Source of the DNA: Paracholeplasma morum
GTDB lineage: Bacteria > Bacillota_I > Bacilli_A > Acholeplasmatales > UBA5453
Length of the DNA: 64,000 nucleotides
NCBI RefSeq assembly: GCF_016907055.1
Contig: NZ_JAFBBG010000004.1
Coordinates: 62,001-126,000 of the forward strand
Reading direction: 5' to 3'
Both the position numbers and the translations under genes were made by a program. Positions 17,429-26,076 of this stretch are shown here, one piece after another. Positions within the stretch are counted from its first letter, which is position 1. The number at the start of each line of letters is the position of its first letter. The notes beneath the pieces were generated by a model. That model was given only the letters and a program-made list of their open reading frames with translations, was not told the origin of the DNA and did no database searches.

Positions 17429-18673
17429 TTCTAATAAATATGGTCTTACAAAGCTAACAAAATATAACGACCCCGTAATTACAATAACATCCTCTTTGAA
17501 TGTGGCCACCATTTCTTCAATGGCTTCAATTGGATTGACAAAAGCTTTTTTGTTGGTATGTGGGGTTTGATCTAATAACTGGTCAAGATCTAGGACTCTT
17601 TTGTAATCAAAATGCGTTACATAGACTGAATCGGCAATGCTGCTCACGAGTTTTAACATGATTTTAGTGTCTTTATCAGCCATTGCACAAAACAATATGT
17701 GCTTCTTCCGATTTGGATAATAAGCCCTTAAACTATCAACCAGTGCGGTAATGCCATTTTCATTATGGGCACCATCCAAGATGATGAGTGGATCATTATT
17801 CATCACTTCGAATCTACCTGGCCATTGTGTGTGTTTGATGCCATCGGCAATATCGCTTTGTGGTATTTCAGGATATAAATACTCAATCGCTGTAATCGCA
17901 ACTGTCGCATTAATGGCTTGATGTAATCCTAATAAGGGCGTTTCAAAAATGGTCCCATCGTGGTAAAAACGTAATGGGTTATTTGAAACAACTTCTATCT
18001 CTTCAGAATCAATCATATATAGTGGAACTTTAACCGCATCACAGTGGGCTTTAAATTGCGGATACAATGATTTATCAGCCGATGTAATTAATGGCGTATT
18101 ATCTTTAACAATACCAAGTTTGTTCTTTGCGATAGATTCTAATGTATTTCCAAGTTGCTCGATGTGATCTAAGCCAATCGTTGTAATGATTGCTAAATCT
18201 GCTTGAACAACATTGGTTGCATCCAATAAACCGCCAATCCCAACTTCTAAAACCACAACTTCGACTTTCTTTTTACTGAAATACTTAAATGCAATCAATG
18301 TAACTAACTCAAAGAAAGAGAGTCTTTCCTCATACAGCTCGAAATATCTTTCATTAAACTCATATATTTCATTAATTTCAGTTAAAAGTTCTTCATCCGT
18401 AATCATCTCTAAGTCGATTTTAATACGTTCATTAAACTTGATAATATAGGGTGATGTATAGGTTCCAACTTTTTTATGTTTGACTAGAACCGACGATAGG
18501 TAAGAACAAACAGACCCTTTGCCGTTTGTTCCCCCTACATGAATAATCTGATAATCTTTTTCTGGATTTCCTAGCAGTTTTGTCGCAAGATGCATTCTTG
18601 TTAAGTCTGTTTTCGGCTTAAACTTCACTTGTCTTTCAATCCAGTTTACTGCCTCTTTGATGGTGTTAAACAT
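17420..18673 (-). CDS. folC: Bifunctional folylpolyglutamate/dihydrofolate synthase
   Basis: 417 residues from the ATG at 18671-18673 (MFNTIKEAVNWIE), one base after the valS stop; a longer frame would run back into valS. Mur-ligase-like fold: P-loop VGGTNGKGSVCSYLSS, GIGGLLDATNVV, and HIEQLGNTLESIAKNKLGI, then C-terminal ILDGAHNENG. It adds glutamate tails to folates (and may make dihydrofolate). The order valS-folC is the same as in Bacillus. Since it shares the valS transcript, its expression follows valine supply through the T-box. Confidence 0.95.
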   Translation of the reverse strand: MFNTIKEAVNWIERQVKFKPKTDLTRMHLATKLLGNPEKDYQIIHVGGTNGKGSVCSYLSSVLVKHKKVGTYTSPYIIKFNERIKIDLEMITDEELLTEINEIYEFNERYFELYEERLSFFELVTLIAFKYFSKKKVEVVVLEVGIGGLLDATNVVQADLAIITTIGLDHIEQLGNTLESIAKNKLGIVKDNTPLITSADKSLYPQFKAHCDAVKVPLYMIDSEEIEVVSNNPLRFYHDGTIFETPLLGLHQAINATVAITAIEYLYPEIPQSDIADGIKHTQWPGRFEVMNNDPLIILDGAHNENGITALVDSLRAYYPNRKKHILFCAMADKDTKIMLKLVSSIADSVYVTHFDYKRVLDLDQLLDQTPHTNKKAFVNPIEAIEEMVATFKEDVIVITGSLYFVSFVRPYLLEKK

Positions 18674-18674
18674 A

Positions 18675-21233
18675 TTAACCCAATCTTTTCTTGATGCTAT
18701 CATACTGTGTTTGATAGTTTTCAAGTTTATTCTTTTCTTCTAAAACCTTTTCAGGCTTAGCACGTTCTAAGAAGTTAGCATTACTTAACATATTTTTAAC
18801 ACGAGTAAGCTCTTTTTCAAGGAACTCTAGCTCTTTTTGAAGTTTCTTTTGTTCTTCTTCAACAGAGATAATGTCGCTCTTTAAAATATATAGTTCATAC
18901 CCACTACCAGTGATTAAGATGGTTTCTTCTTTGATGGTTAACTTAGAGGATATACTTAGTTCACTTGTTTTTAAGAACGCACTTAACATGTCAGTTACGT
19001 CATTGAGCTCATTGATGTTTGAAACAATCTCCACTTTCAATGGTTTAGAAGGTGTAATCGACATCTCTTGTCTTAATTGTCTTACTTTCGTAATCATTTC
19101 CGTGATGGTTTGCATTAAGGACATTGAATTCTTGGTTTCAATCGGTTTAACTACTGGCCATGGAGCAGTGACAATCGTCTCTTCTTTCAAGATGCTTTGA
19201 TATAGTCTTTCTGTTACAAACGGCATAAATGGGTGTAAGAGTTTTAAGATTTGTTTTAAAACATATATAAGAACTTTTTGAGTATTTTCTTTACGATGAT
19301 CTCTTAAAGAAAGTTTTGCAATCTCAACATACCAGCTTGCAAATTCATCCCAAATGAAATTGTAAAGTGTGCGTGAAACTTCACCAAACTCATACTTTTC
19401 ATAGTTTAAATCAGATTCTTCAATTACACTGTTTAGACGAGTTAAAATCCATCTATCAAATATAGTTAATGAGGCTTCATCATACATATCTGAAACATCA
19501 TCAAGATTCATATCGATGAAACGGGCAATGTTCCACAGTTTATTAATGAAGTTCCAACTCGATTCTACTTTTTCAGTTTCATATCTTAAGTCTTGTCCTG
19601 GGGCAGCGTTAGTGGATAAGAAATATCTTAAAGCATCTGTTCCATAGGTATTAGAAACATCCATTGGATCCACACCATTACCTAATGACTTACTCATCTT
19701 TTTACCAGTTTCATCGCGAACCAACCCGTGGATTAGAACTTCTTTGAATGGTGATTGTTTAGTGAACTCAATGCCTTGGAATAGCATTCTTGCTACCCAG
19801 AAGAAGATAATATCATACCCAGTAACTAAAACTTGTGTTGGGTAATACTTCTTATAGTCTTCTGTTTCTTCTGGCCAACCTAATGTTGAAAATGGCCATA
19901 ATGCACTTGAGAACCATGTATCAAGAACATCTTCATCTTGAATGTAGTCATCACCTGGTTTAGTGACTGATACGACTACTTCATCTCCTTTATACCAAAC
20001 AGGTATACGGTGTCCCCACCATAATTGACGGCTAATGCACCAGTCTTCGATGTTTGCTAACCAGTTCTTATAGACTTTGTCAAAACGTTTTGGGACAAAC
20101 TCAGTTGTTGATAATTCTAAGGCTTGTTCTACTAGTGGTTTCATCGAAACGAACCATTGTAGAGAAAGTCTAGGTTCAACTACAACTCCAGTACGTTCAG
20201 AGTGACCAACGCTGTTTTCATAGTCTTCAATTTTTTCTACAAGATGAGCCGCCTCTAAATCTTGAACCAATTGTTTACGACAATTAAAACGTTCTAGTCC
20301 TTTGTATTGTAAAGCCATTTCGTTCATTGTACCATCTTCGTTCATACAAAGAGGCATCGCTAAATGATGTCTTTTTCCAACTTCAAAGTCATTAGGATCA
20401 TGGGCAGGTGTAACTTTAACAACCCCAGTACCAAATGTCATATCTACATAGTCATCTGCAATAACAGGAATTTCCACGTTTGTATTAGGAATGAATACTT
20501 TTTTACCTATAAAAGCTTGGTATCTTGGATCGTCTGGATGAACCATTAATGCTTGGTCAGCAAACATGGTTTCAGGTCGTGTGGTCGCAATTACTAAGTA
20601 ACCACTTTGATCGGTAAATGTGTATCTAAAATAATATAGTTTGCTCTTAGTTTCAACAAATTCTACTTCAATGTTTGATAGCGCAGTTTTGGCCTCAACA
20701 TCCCAGTTTATGATGCGGTTGCCGCGATAGATTAACCCCTTGTTATAAAGCGAAACGAACACGTGTCCAACCGCTTCTGATAACTTATCATCTAAGGTAA
20801 AACGTTCTCTTGAATAATCTAAGGACAATCCTAAAACACCCCATTGATTCTTGATGTGGTTGGCATATTCATCTTTCCAAGCCCAAGCTTGTTCCAAGAA
20901 TTTTTCTCTACCCAAATCATAACGTGAAATCCCAGACTTTTTCAATCGTTCATCGACTTTAGCTTGTGTAGCAATCCCTGCATGATCCATACCTGGCAAG
21001 AATAAAGCGTCATAGCCTTGCATACGTTTCCTACGGATAATTATGTCTTGTAAAGTACCATCCCAAGCATGTCCTAAATGGAGTTTTCCTGTAACGTTTG
21101 GTGGCGGAATCACAATTGTAAATGGGTTTTGTTTCTGACCAGTTGCCTTAAAATAGCCTTTTTCAACCCAAAATTTATAAAGGTCTTTTTCTACTTCTAA
21201 GTGATTGTATTTTGTTTCTAATGTTGTTGCCAT
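18675..21233 (-). CDS. valS: Valyl-tRNA synthetase
   Basis: An 852-residue class Ia synthetase, normal length. HIGH motif PPPNVTGKLHLGHAWD (about 41-56), editing domain with TTRPETMFADQA and DPNDFEVGKRH, KMSKS motif ETGKKMSKSLGNG near residue 515, anticodon-binding domain, and a C-terminal coiled-coil tRNA arm (about 785-850). It starts at ATG 21231-21233, overlapping the acetyltransferase gene by 16 bases. It is controlled by the T-box leader upstream. Confidence 0.99.
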   Translation of the reverse strand: MATTLETKYNHLEVEKDLYKFWVEKGYFKATGQKQNPFTIVIPPPNVTGKLHLGHAWDGTLQDIIIRRKRMQGYDALFLPGMDHAGIATQAKVDERLKKSGISRYDLGREKFLEQAWAWKDEYANHIKNQWGVLGLSLDYSRERFTLDDKLSEAVGHVFVSLYNKGLIYRGNRIINWDVEAKTALSNIEVEFVETKSKLYYFRYTFTDQSGYLVIATTRPETMFADQALMVHPDDPRYQAFIGKKVFIPNTNVEIPVIADDYVDMTFGTGVVKVTPAHDPNDFEVGKRHHLAMPLCMNEDGTMNEMALQYKGLERFNCRKQLVQDLEAAHLVEKIEDYENSVGHSERTGVVVEPRLSLQWFVSMKPLVEQALELSTTEFVPKRFDKVYKNWLANIEDWCISRQLWWGHRIPVWYKGDEVVVSVTKPGDDYIQDEDVLDTWFSSALWPFSTLGWPEETEDYKKYYPTQVLVTGYDIIFFWVARMLFQGIEFTKQSPFKEVLIHGLVRDETGKKMSKSLGNGVDPMDVSNTYGTDALRYFLSTNAAPGQDLRYETEKVESSWNFINKLWNIARFIDMNLDDVSDMYDEASLTIFDRWILTRLNSVIEESDLNYEKYEFGEVSRTLYNFIWDEFASWYVEIAKLSLRDHRKENTQKVLIYVLKQILKLLHPFMPFVTERLYQSILKEETIVTAPWPVVKPIETKNSMSLMQTITEMITKVRQLRQEMSITPSKPLKVEIVSNINELNDVTDMLSAFLKTSELSISSKLTIKEETILITGSGYELYILKSDIISVEEEQKKLQKELEFLEKELTRVKNMLSNANFLERAKPEKVLEEKNKLENYQTQYDSIKKRLG

Positions 21234-21769
21234 GGTAGCATCTTCCTTTCATAATTCGATTTTGGTAATTCATATTTGACACTTTGTTTGGTAATTGAAA
21301 ACCCGTGTAAAGTGATTGTTTTCAGTTCTTCTTTAACTTTATTAAACCCGGATTTATTAATAACTCTTTGACTGCGTTCATTATCATTGAAATGAGCACA
21401 ATGTAGTAATGTGATATCAGTTTCTTCAAACACATATGTAATTAATGCTGTCACGGCTTCTGTCATATACCCTCTATTCCAATATAGAGGATGTAACACA
21501 TAACCTATTTCTGCTTGATGCATAGGATAGTCTTTTTTATGGAGTCCTATGGTTCCAATGACTTTTTCATCCTCTTGATGATAAATCGCATAGACTTCAT
21601 TTGTGCCTATCATCCATTCAAGGACTCGTTTGGATTCCTCGAGTGATTTGTGGGGCGTCCACCCTGCATCAGGTCCGACGTTTTCAAGTTTTGCATATTC
21701 AAAAACATCTAATGCATCATCATTCTTTAATGGCCTGAGTAAAAGTCTTTTAGTTGCTATTTTGTCCAT
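21218..21769 (-). CDS. GNAT family N-acetyltransferase (RimJ/RimL-like)
   Basis: 183 residues. Acetyltransf_3 pattern: TKRLLLRPLKNDDALDVF at the start, VIGTIGLHK strand, EIGYVLHPLYWNRGYMTEAV acetyl-CoA loop (Q/RxxGxG variant WNRGYM), and NERSQRVINKSGF near the end. Related enzymes acetylate ribosomal protein N-termini or small amines; the substrate is unknown. It lies between the T-box and valS and overlaps valS by 16 bases, so it is made under valine control. That is an unusual position for such a gene. Confidence 0.88.
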   Translation of the reverse strand: MDKIATKRLLLRPLKNDDALDVFEYAKLENVGPDAGWTPHKSLEESKRVLEWMIGTNEVYAIYHQEDEKVIGTIGLHKKDYPMHQAEIGYVLHPLYWNRGYMTEAVTALITYVFEETDITLLHCAHFNDNERSQRVINKSGFNKVKEELKTITLHGFSITKQSVKYELPKSNYERKMLPWQQH

Positions 21770-21783
21770 TTGACGCCTCCTAA

Positions 21784-22011
21784 TAAAAAAATCCTTAAGA
21801 ACACTGGGTTCTTAAGGACGATTGATCGTGGTACCACCTTAATTCTACTATTGCTAGTAGCACTTCATTAGCGATAACGGGCTTTACCGGATATAGTTAC
21901 TCTAGTTCACTACATCAACTCCAAGGCTACCTTCAGCAAGTTCATCTCAGATTTTCCACCAACCAATCTGTCTCTTTAAAACTACTTTGCTTACTCTTCC
22001 TATTCTTCGTT
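21784..22011 (-). promoter_or_regulatory. T-box riboswitch, probably valine-specific
   Basis: The minus strand carries the T-box AAGGTGGTACCACG (21827-21840), followed by a strong terminator (TCCTTAAGAAC/GTTCTTAAGGA, 21792-21818, then T7). Upstream lie the GGTGGAAAA and AGTTGATGTAGTG segments typical of stems I-III. In stem I the stretch TGAAGGTAGCCTTGGAG puts a GTA valine codon (21928-21930) at the specifier position; a shift of one base would read GGT. Uncharged tRNA-Val would favour the antiterminator and switch on the acetyltransferase, valS and folC. Confidence 0.92.
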
Positions 22012-22017
22012 TTATAA

Positions 22018-22046
22018 ATGATAACACAAAACTACTTTATTGTAAA
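22018..22046 (-). promoter_or_regulatory. Promoter of the T-box transcript
   Basis: TTTACA (22041-22046), 17 bases, TATCAT (22018-22023) on the minus strand. The start falls near 22011, at the 5' edge of the T-box. Confidence 0.7.
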
Positions 22047-22052
22047 TGATTT

Positions 22053-22907
22053 CTACTCTGTTAAAATGTATAAAATTCCAATTGTCCCTTTTCCGCAGTG
22101 TGTTGAAATGACACACCCCGCGGTTGTCTCCAATAATGCTTTTGGAAGTTTGCCATGATTTTGAATATGTTCTTTCATATAGGCTGCAGATTTATCCGCC
22201 AACGAATGTGTAATCATCACATAATCTTTATCTACTTTATCAAATAGTTCGTAATAATCTTCAAGCATTTGATCCAACGCTCTTGTCATTTTACCAACTG
22301 ACTTTTTATATACATCCAGTTTACCATTATTCACTTGAATGATTGGTTTGATTGATAATACACTGCCTAAGAACATTGATAGTGCGCTACATCTACCACC
22401 TTTGTACAAGTACTCCATGGTTTGGATAGCAAACTGACTTCTTACACGTGGAACTAATTTGTCTACTTCGGCTTTTATTTCTGAAGCTGACAATCCTTTA
22501 TCTCTAAAATCACAGGCTTTAAGAGCTAATAAACCGCCACCAGATGACAAGTTTTGAGTATCGATGATTTGAACTCTGCCTTCATCAAAATTAGATTGAG
22601 CGACTAAAGCTGCTTGATAAGTCCCAGATAGTTTTGAACCAATTGTTAACATGACAATGTCATAACCTTGTTCAATGTATGGTTCAAATCTTACGATGAA
22701 ATCCCCAGGCGAAATCGCACTTGTTTTAGGTAAGTATCCTAGTTCTTCAACTTTTTGATACAATTCTTCTGTTTGAATATCAACACCATCTCTATAGCTT
22801 TGCTCACCGAAGTTAACATAAAGCGGGATAAGTTCAATTTGTCTAGATGATAAAAGTTCTTGAGTTAAATCACAGGTTGAATCTGCCATAATGATTACTT
22901 TATTCAT
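22053..22907 (-). CDS. DegV family fatty-acid-binding protein
   Basis: 284 residues, typical DegV: MADSTCDLTQELL at the N-terminus, the TSAISPGDF loop, LTIGSKLSGTYQAA, and a C-terminal EDY/TAGCVISTHCGKGTIGI segment. DegV (FakB-like) proteins bind one fatty acid and, in Firmicutes with FakA, present it for phosphorylation and use in phospholipids. No fakA is in the window. It overlaps the end of ysxC by 8 bases and has AGGAGG inside ysxC, so the two form one unit. Confidence 0.93.
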   Translation of the reverse strand: MNKVIIMADSTCDLTQELLSSRQIELIPLYVNFGEQSYRDGVDIQTEELYQKVEELGYLPKTSAISPGDFIVRFEPYIEQGYDIVMLTIGSKLSGTYQAALVAQSNFDEGRVQIIDTQNLSSGGGLLALKACDFRDKGLSASEIKAEVDKLVPRVRSQFAIQTMEYLYKGGRCSALSMFLGSVLSIKPIIQVNNGKLDVYKKSVGKMTRALDQMLEDYYELFDKVDKDYVMITHSLADKSAAYMKEHIQNHGKLPKALLETTAGCVISTHCGKGTIGILYILTE

Positions 22908-23487
22908 TTAAATCCTCCTCGAATAGTTCAAGTATTTTGTCAATACCTCGTTTTGTCTCACTTGATGTTTGAATCATCAGTATTTCTGCATTTTCTAAAT
23001 CTTGTTTAATTTTTAAAAGGTTCTTTGCTTTTTCTGATTGGTTACACTTATCGATTTTTGTAAGGATAACAACCACTTCAAATCCAAATCTTTGCAAGTA
23101 TTTAAACATTTCAACATCATCTACAGTTGCACCGACCTTCATGTCGACCAAAAGAAAGATTCGTTTCAATGAACTACGCTTTTGAATATACCTTGTAATC
23201 ATTTTTTGAAATGACTCGATTATGGTGCGACTTCTACGCGCATAACCATAACCAGGGGCGTCCACAATATAAAACGCTTCGTTAACTAAGAAGAAATTAA
23301 GCGTTACTGTTTTACCAGGTTCTCTGGATGTTCTAGCTAAGTTTTTTCTGTTTAAAAGTGCGTTGATAAGGGAACTTTTCCCCACATTACTACGCCCCAA
23401 TAATAAGTATTCTGTCTTTAATGGGTCAGGGTAATGTGTCTCATCTGTGCCACTTTTAATGAATTCAGCTGATTTAATCGTTAACAT
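22900..23487 (-). CDS. ysxC: Ribosome biogenesis GTPase YsxC/EngB
   Basis: 195-residue GTPase of the EngB family, needed for 50S assembly. G1 LLGRSNVGKSSLINALL, G2/G3 region TRSREPGKTVTLNFF... with DAPGYGYA, G4 LTKIDKCN and G5 QTSSETKRG are all intact. It has its own promoter (TATAAT at 23511-23516 with TG one base before) and follows lon on the same strand, the order found in Bacillus (lon-ysxC), but a terminator separates the two. Confidence 0.96.
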   Translation of the reverse strand: MLTIKSAEFIKSGTDETHYPDPLKTEYLLLGRSNVGKSSLINALLNRKNLARTSREPGKTVTLNFFLVNEAFYIVDAPGYGYARRSRTIIESFQKMITRYIQKRSSLKRIFLLVDMKVGATVDDVEMFKYLQRFGFEVVVILTKIDKCNQSEKAKNLLKIKQDLENAEILMIQTSSETKRGIDKILELFEEDLNE

Positions 23488-23572
23488 TGATAATCCTCAT
23501 TTCTTTAACTATTATACCAAATCGCCTCTCAATATAAAAGGAATATTTCTTATTTGCCCGAATTATCTTCTT

Positions 23573-23603
23573 AAAAAGAAAAAGTCTGCGTTTTGCAGAC
23601 TTT
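23573..23603 (-). terminator. Terminator of lon
   Basis: AAAGTCTGC and GCAGACTTT pair around a 5-base loop, followed by TTTCTTTTT on the minus strand. Confidence 0.85.
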
Positions 23604-23607
23604 AACG

Positions 23608-25914
23608 TTATAAGAATGCGATTTCAAACACTTCTGAAATGTTCGATACCGGAATAATTTTAATGGCATCTTTGACTTCTACTGGAATGTCTTCAATGTC
23701 TTTTTCATTCTCTTTAGGAATGATGATTGTTTTTAATCCACTACGGTGAGCCGCAATAGATTTTTCACGCAATCCACCGATTGGAAGTACATAGCCACGA
23801 AGGGTCATTTCACCTGTCATACCAACATCTTTTCTAATCTTTTTATTGGATACTGCAGATAAAATAGCAGTTGTGATTGTGATACCAGCAGACGGTCCAT
23901 CCTTTGGTGTTGCACCTTCTGGTACGTGAACGTGAATGTCATGTGTGTCAAAGAATTGTGGATCAACTCCAAATTTCTCTGCATTAGATTTCACATAAGA
24001 TAGAGCTGTAATCGCACTTTCTTTCATAACATCTCCAAGCTTACCAGTTAATGATAATGCGCCTTTTCCTTTAAAGAATGTAACTTCAATTGAAAGGGTA
24101 TCTCCACCAAACTGTGTGTAAGCTAAGCCAGTTGCAACCCCGATTTGGTCTGTTACATCCGCTAAATTATGAGAGAATCTAGGTTTACCTATGTAGTGCT
24201 CTACGTTTTCCATGTTCACATCAATAGTGGTCTTTTTATCCATCAGTATTTCCTTGATACCTTTACGGATTAATGTCCCAATAAAGCGGTTTAATTCACG
24301 AACACCAGCTTCTCTTGTGTAGTGTCTAATGATGTAGTATAAAGTATCATTTGTAATAGAGAATTCCTTATCCGTAATACCATGAGCCTTCAATTGTTTT
24401 GGAATTAAATGGTTGATTCCAATATTGAACTTTTCATACTCAGTGTAACTCGATAGCTCCACAATTTCCATACGGTCTCTAAGAGGCGCAGGGATATTCT
24501 CAAGATAGTTCGCTGTTGTAATGAATAAAACTTGTGATAAGTCATAGTTTTCTTCTAGATAGTGGTCTGAGAATTTAGCATTTTGCTCAGGATCAAGTAC
24601 TTCTAGCATTGCAGAGGCAGGGTCACCTTTATAATCTGAACTCATTTTATCAATTTCATCGAGTAAGAATACAGGGTTTACAGTCCCAGCTGCTTTCATG
24701 CCATTTAAAATACGACCTGGAAGCGCACCAATATAAGTACGTCTATGCCCACGAATCTCTGATTCATCTCTGACACCACCTAGTGATTGTTTAACAAATT
24801 TTCTTCCAAGTGCATCTGCAATTGAAATTGCCAAACTTGTTTTACCAACCCCTGGAGGACCCACTAAGCAAAGAATGGTTTGTGGATTACGTCTAGTCTT
24901 TATTTTAACGGCTAGATATTCGATGATACGGTCTTTAACCGTTGATAATCCGTAGTGGTTCTTGTCCAGTTTTTCTTGAACCTTGTTAAGATCATTAGAG
25001 TCTTTAGAAGATTTCTTCCACGGAAGCGCTACTAAGAAATCTAGATATGTTTTGATAATCCCAGATTCTGCCATAGCTGGTGGCGTGGATGAATATCTTG
25101 CCAATTCTTGAAGTGCTTTCTCTTCAATTTCTTTCGGCATTTTTGCTTTAAGAATTTTATCTCTTAATTCATCTACTTCGTCTTCTTTACGTGCTTTATC
25201 GCCAAGTTCATTTTGGATAGCGCGCATTTTTTCTCTTAAATAGTACTCTTTTTGAGATTCATCAATTGAGCGTTTAACTTCTTCATTGATGTGTTGTTCA
25301 AGTTCAGAGACCATTTTTTGTTTCGCAATATCTTCTAATACGAGTTTTAATCTTTGATTTAGTTTTAATTCTTTGATGTATTTGTATTTGTCTTGTTCGT
25401 TACCTTTGAGACCAAAAACAACTGTATCTACTAGTTTTTCAGTTGTTAGTCCAGATTGAACGGTTCTAACAATTTCTTGTGCGTTGTTTAAAACTAGATT
25501 TTGATTTGTAATTACATCGTTCATAACCATACGAACGAGTGTCATTTCTTCATCAACATCACCACTGATTGTTTCTGCTTCTTCGTATTCGGCTACAAAG
25601 AATGGAGAAGTTAAAAAGTAGTCTTTAACTTTAATTCTTGAAACAATATTAAACTTCGCTTTTAAATTGCCATTTGGTAATTTTAATTTCATCGTGGTTT
25701 TGGCCAACACGCCATATTCTTCAATATCAGCAGGAGTTGGATTTTCAATGAGTGGATTCTTTTGAATTAGTATTAATATATAGTTGCCAAAAGAATTTTC
25801 TGATTCATCCAAAGCCTTAAATGAGATTGAACGACCAATTTCAGTTCTAAAATCATTGTTAGGAATCGGAACGATGCCCCGTACAACAATAGCGGGTAAG
25901 TTTTTGTTTTCCAT
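23608..25914 (-). CDS. lon: ATP-dependent protease Lon
   Basis: 768 residues, full-length LonA. N-terminal substrate-binding domain (1-200), coiled-coil linker, AAA+ domain with Walker A CLVGPPGVGKTSLA near residue 353 and Walker B VFLLDEIDKM, then the protease domain with the catalytic Ser in KDGPSAGIT near residue 675 and Lys about 43 residues later (GGLREKSIAAHRSG). It degrades damaged and regulatory proteins in the cytoplasm. The gene stands alone with its own promoter, a palindrome over the transcription start, and a terminator. Confidence 0.98.
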   Translation of the reverse strand: MENKNLPAIVVRGIVPIPNNDFRTEIGRSISFKALDESENSFGNYILILIQKNPLIENPTPADIEEYGVLAKTTMKLKLPNGNLKAKFNIVSRIKVKDYFLTSPFFVAEYEEAETISGDVDEEMTLVRMVMNDVITNQNLVLNNAQEIVRTVQSGLTTEKLVDTVVFGLKGNEQDKYKYIKELKLNQRLKLVLEDIAKQKMVSELEQHINEEVKRSIDESQKEYYLREKMRAIQNELGDKARKEDEVDELRDKILKAKMPKEIEEKALQELARYSSTPPAMAESGIIKTYLDFLVALPWKKSSKDSNDLNKVQEKLDKNHYGLSTVKDRIIEYLAVKIKTRRNPQTILCLVGPPGVGKTSLAISIADALGRKFVKQSLGGVRDESEIRGHRRTYIGALPGRILNGMKAAGTVNPVFLLDEIDKMSSDYKGDPASAMLEVLDPEQNAKFSDHYLEENYDLSQVLFITTANYLENIPAPLRDRMEIVELSSYTEYEKFNIGINHLIPKQLKAHGITDKEFSITNDTLYYIIRHYTREAGVRELNRFIGTLIRKGIKEILMDKKTTIDVNMENVEHYIGKPRFSHNLADVTDQIGVATGLAYTQFGGDTLSIEVTFFKGKGALSLTGKLGDVMKESAITALSYVKSNAEKFGVDPQFFDTHDIHVHVPEGATPKDGPSAGITITTAILSAVSNKKIRKDVGMTGEMTLRGYVLPIGGLREKSIAAHRSGLKTIIIPKENEKDIEDIPVEVKDAIKIIPVSNISEVFEIAFL

Positions 25915-25936
25915 CGTATCACCTCTTATTTTCTAT

Positions 25937-25994
25937 TATACAAATCAATTCATTTGTATACCAGTATTATACTGTAACTAATCACAATTTGCAA
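25937..25994 (-). promoter_or_regulatory. lon promoter with operator-like palindrome
   Basis: TTGCAA (25989-25994), 17 bases, TATAAT (25966-25971) on the minus strand. Immediately downstream lies an inverted repeat with perfect 9-bp arms, TATACAAAT/ATTTGTATA (25937-25960), covering about +1 to +22. It is not a CtsR box and not a CIRCE element; only a GAGTGC half like CIRCE occurs at 26009-26014. A dedicated repressor is suggested. Confidence 0.6.
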
Positions 25995-26023
25995 TCGAAA
26001 CACTTGAGTGCCAAATGTGTTTT

Positions 26024-26050
26024 TTAAATAAAGGACACGCGAGTGTCCTT
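26024..26050 (-). terminator. Terminator of tig
   Basis: AAGGACAC/GTGTCCTT stem (26031-26050) with a GCGA-type loop, followed by TATTTAAAAAA on the minus strand; a modest U-tract. Confidence 0.65.
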
Positions 26051-26076
26051 ATACTTATTAAATTGGTAATTCTAAA

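Noticed and set aside
26005-26018. CIRCE-like GAGTGC near the lon promoter
   Set aside because: Only one half-site is present; the TTAGCACTC-N9-GAGTGCTAA pairing is missing.
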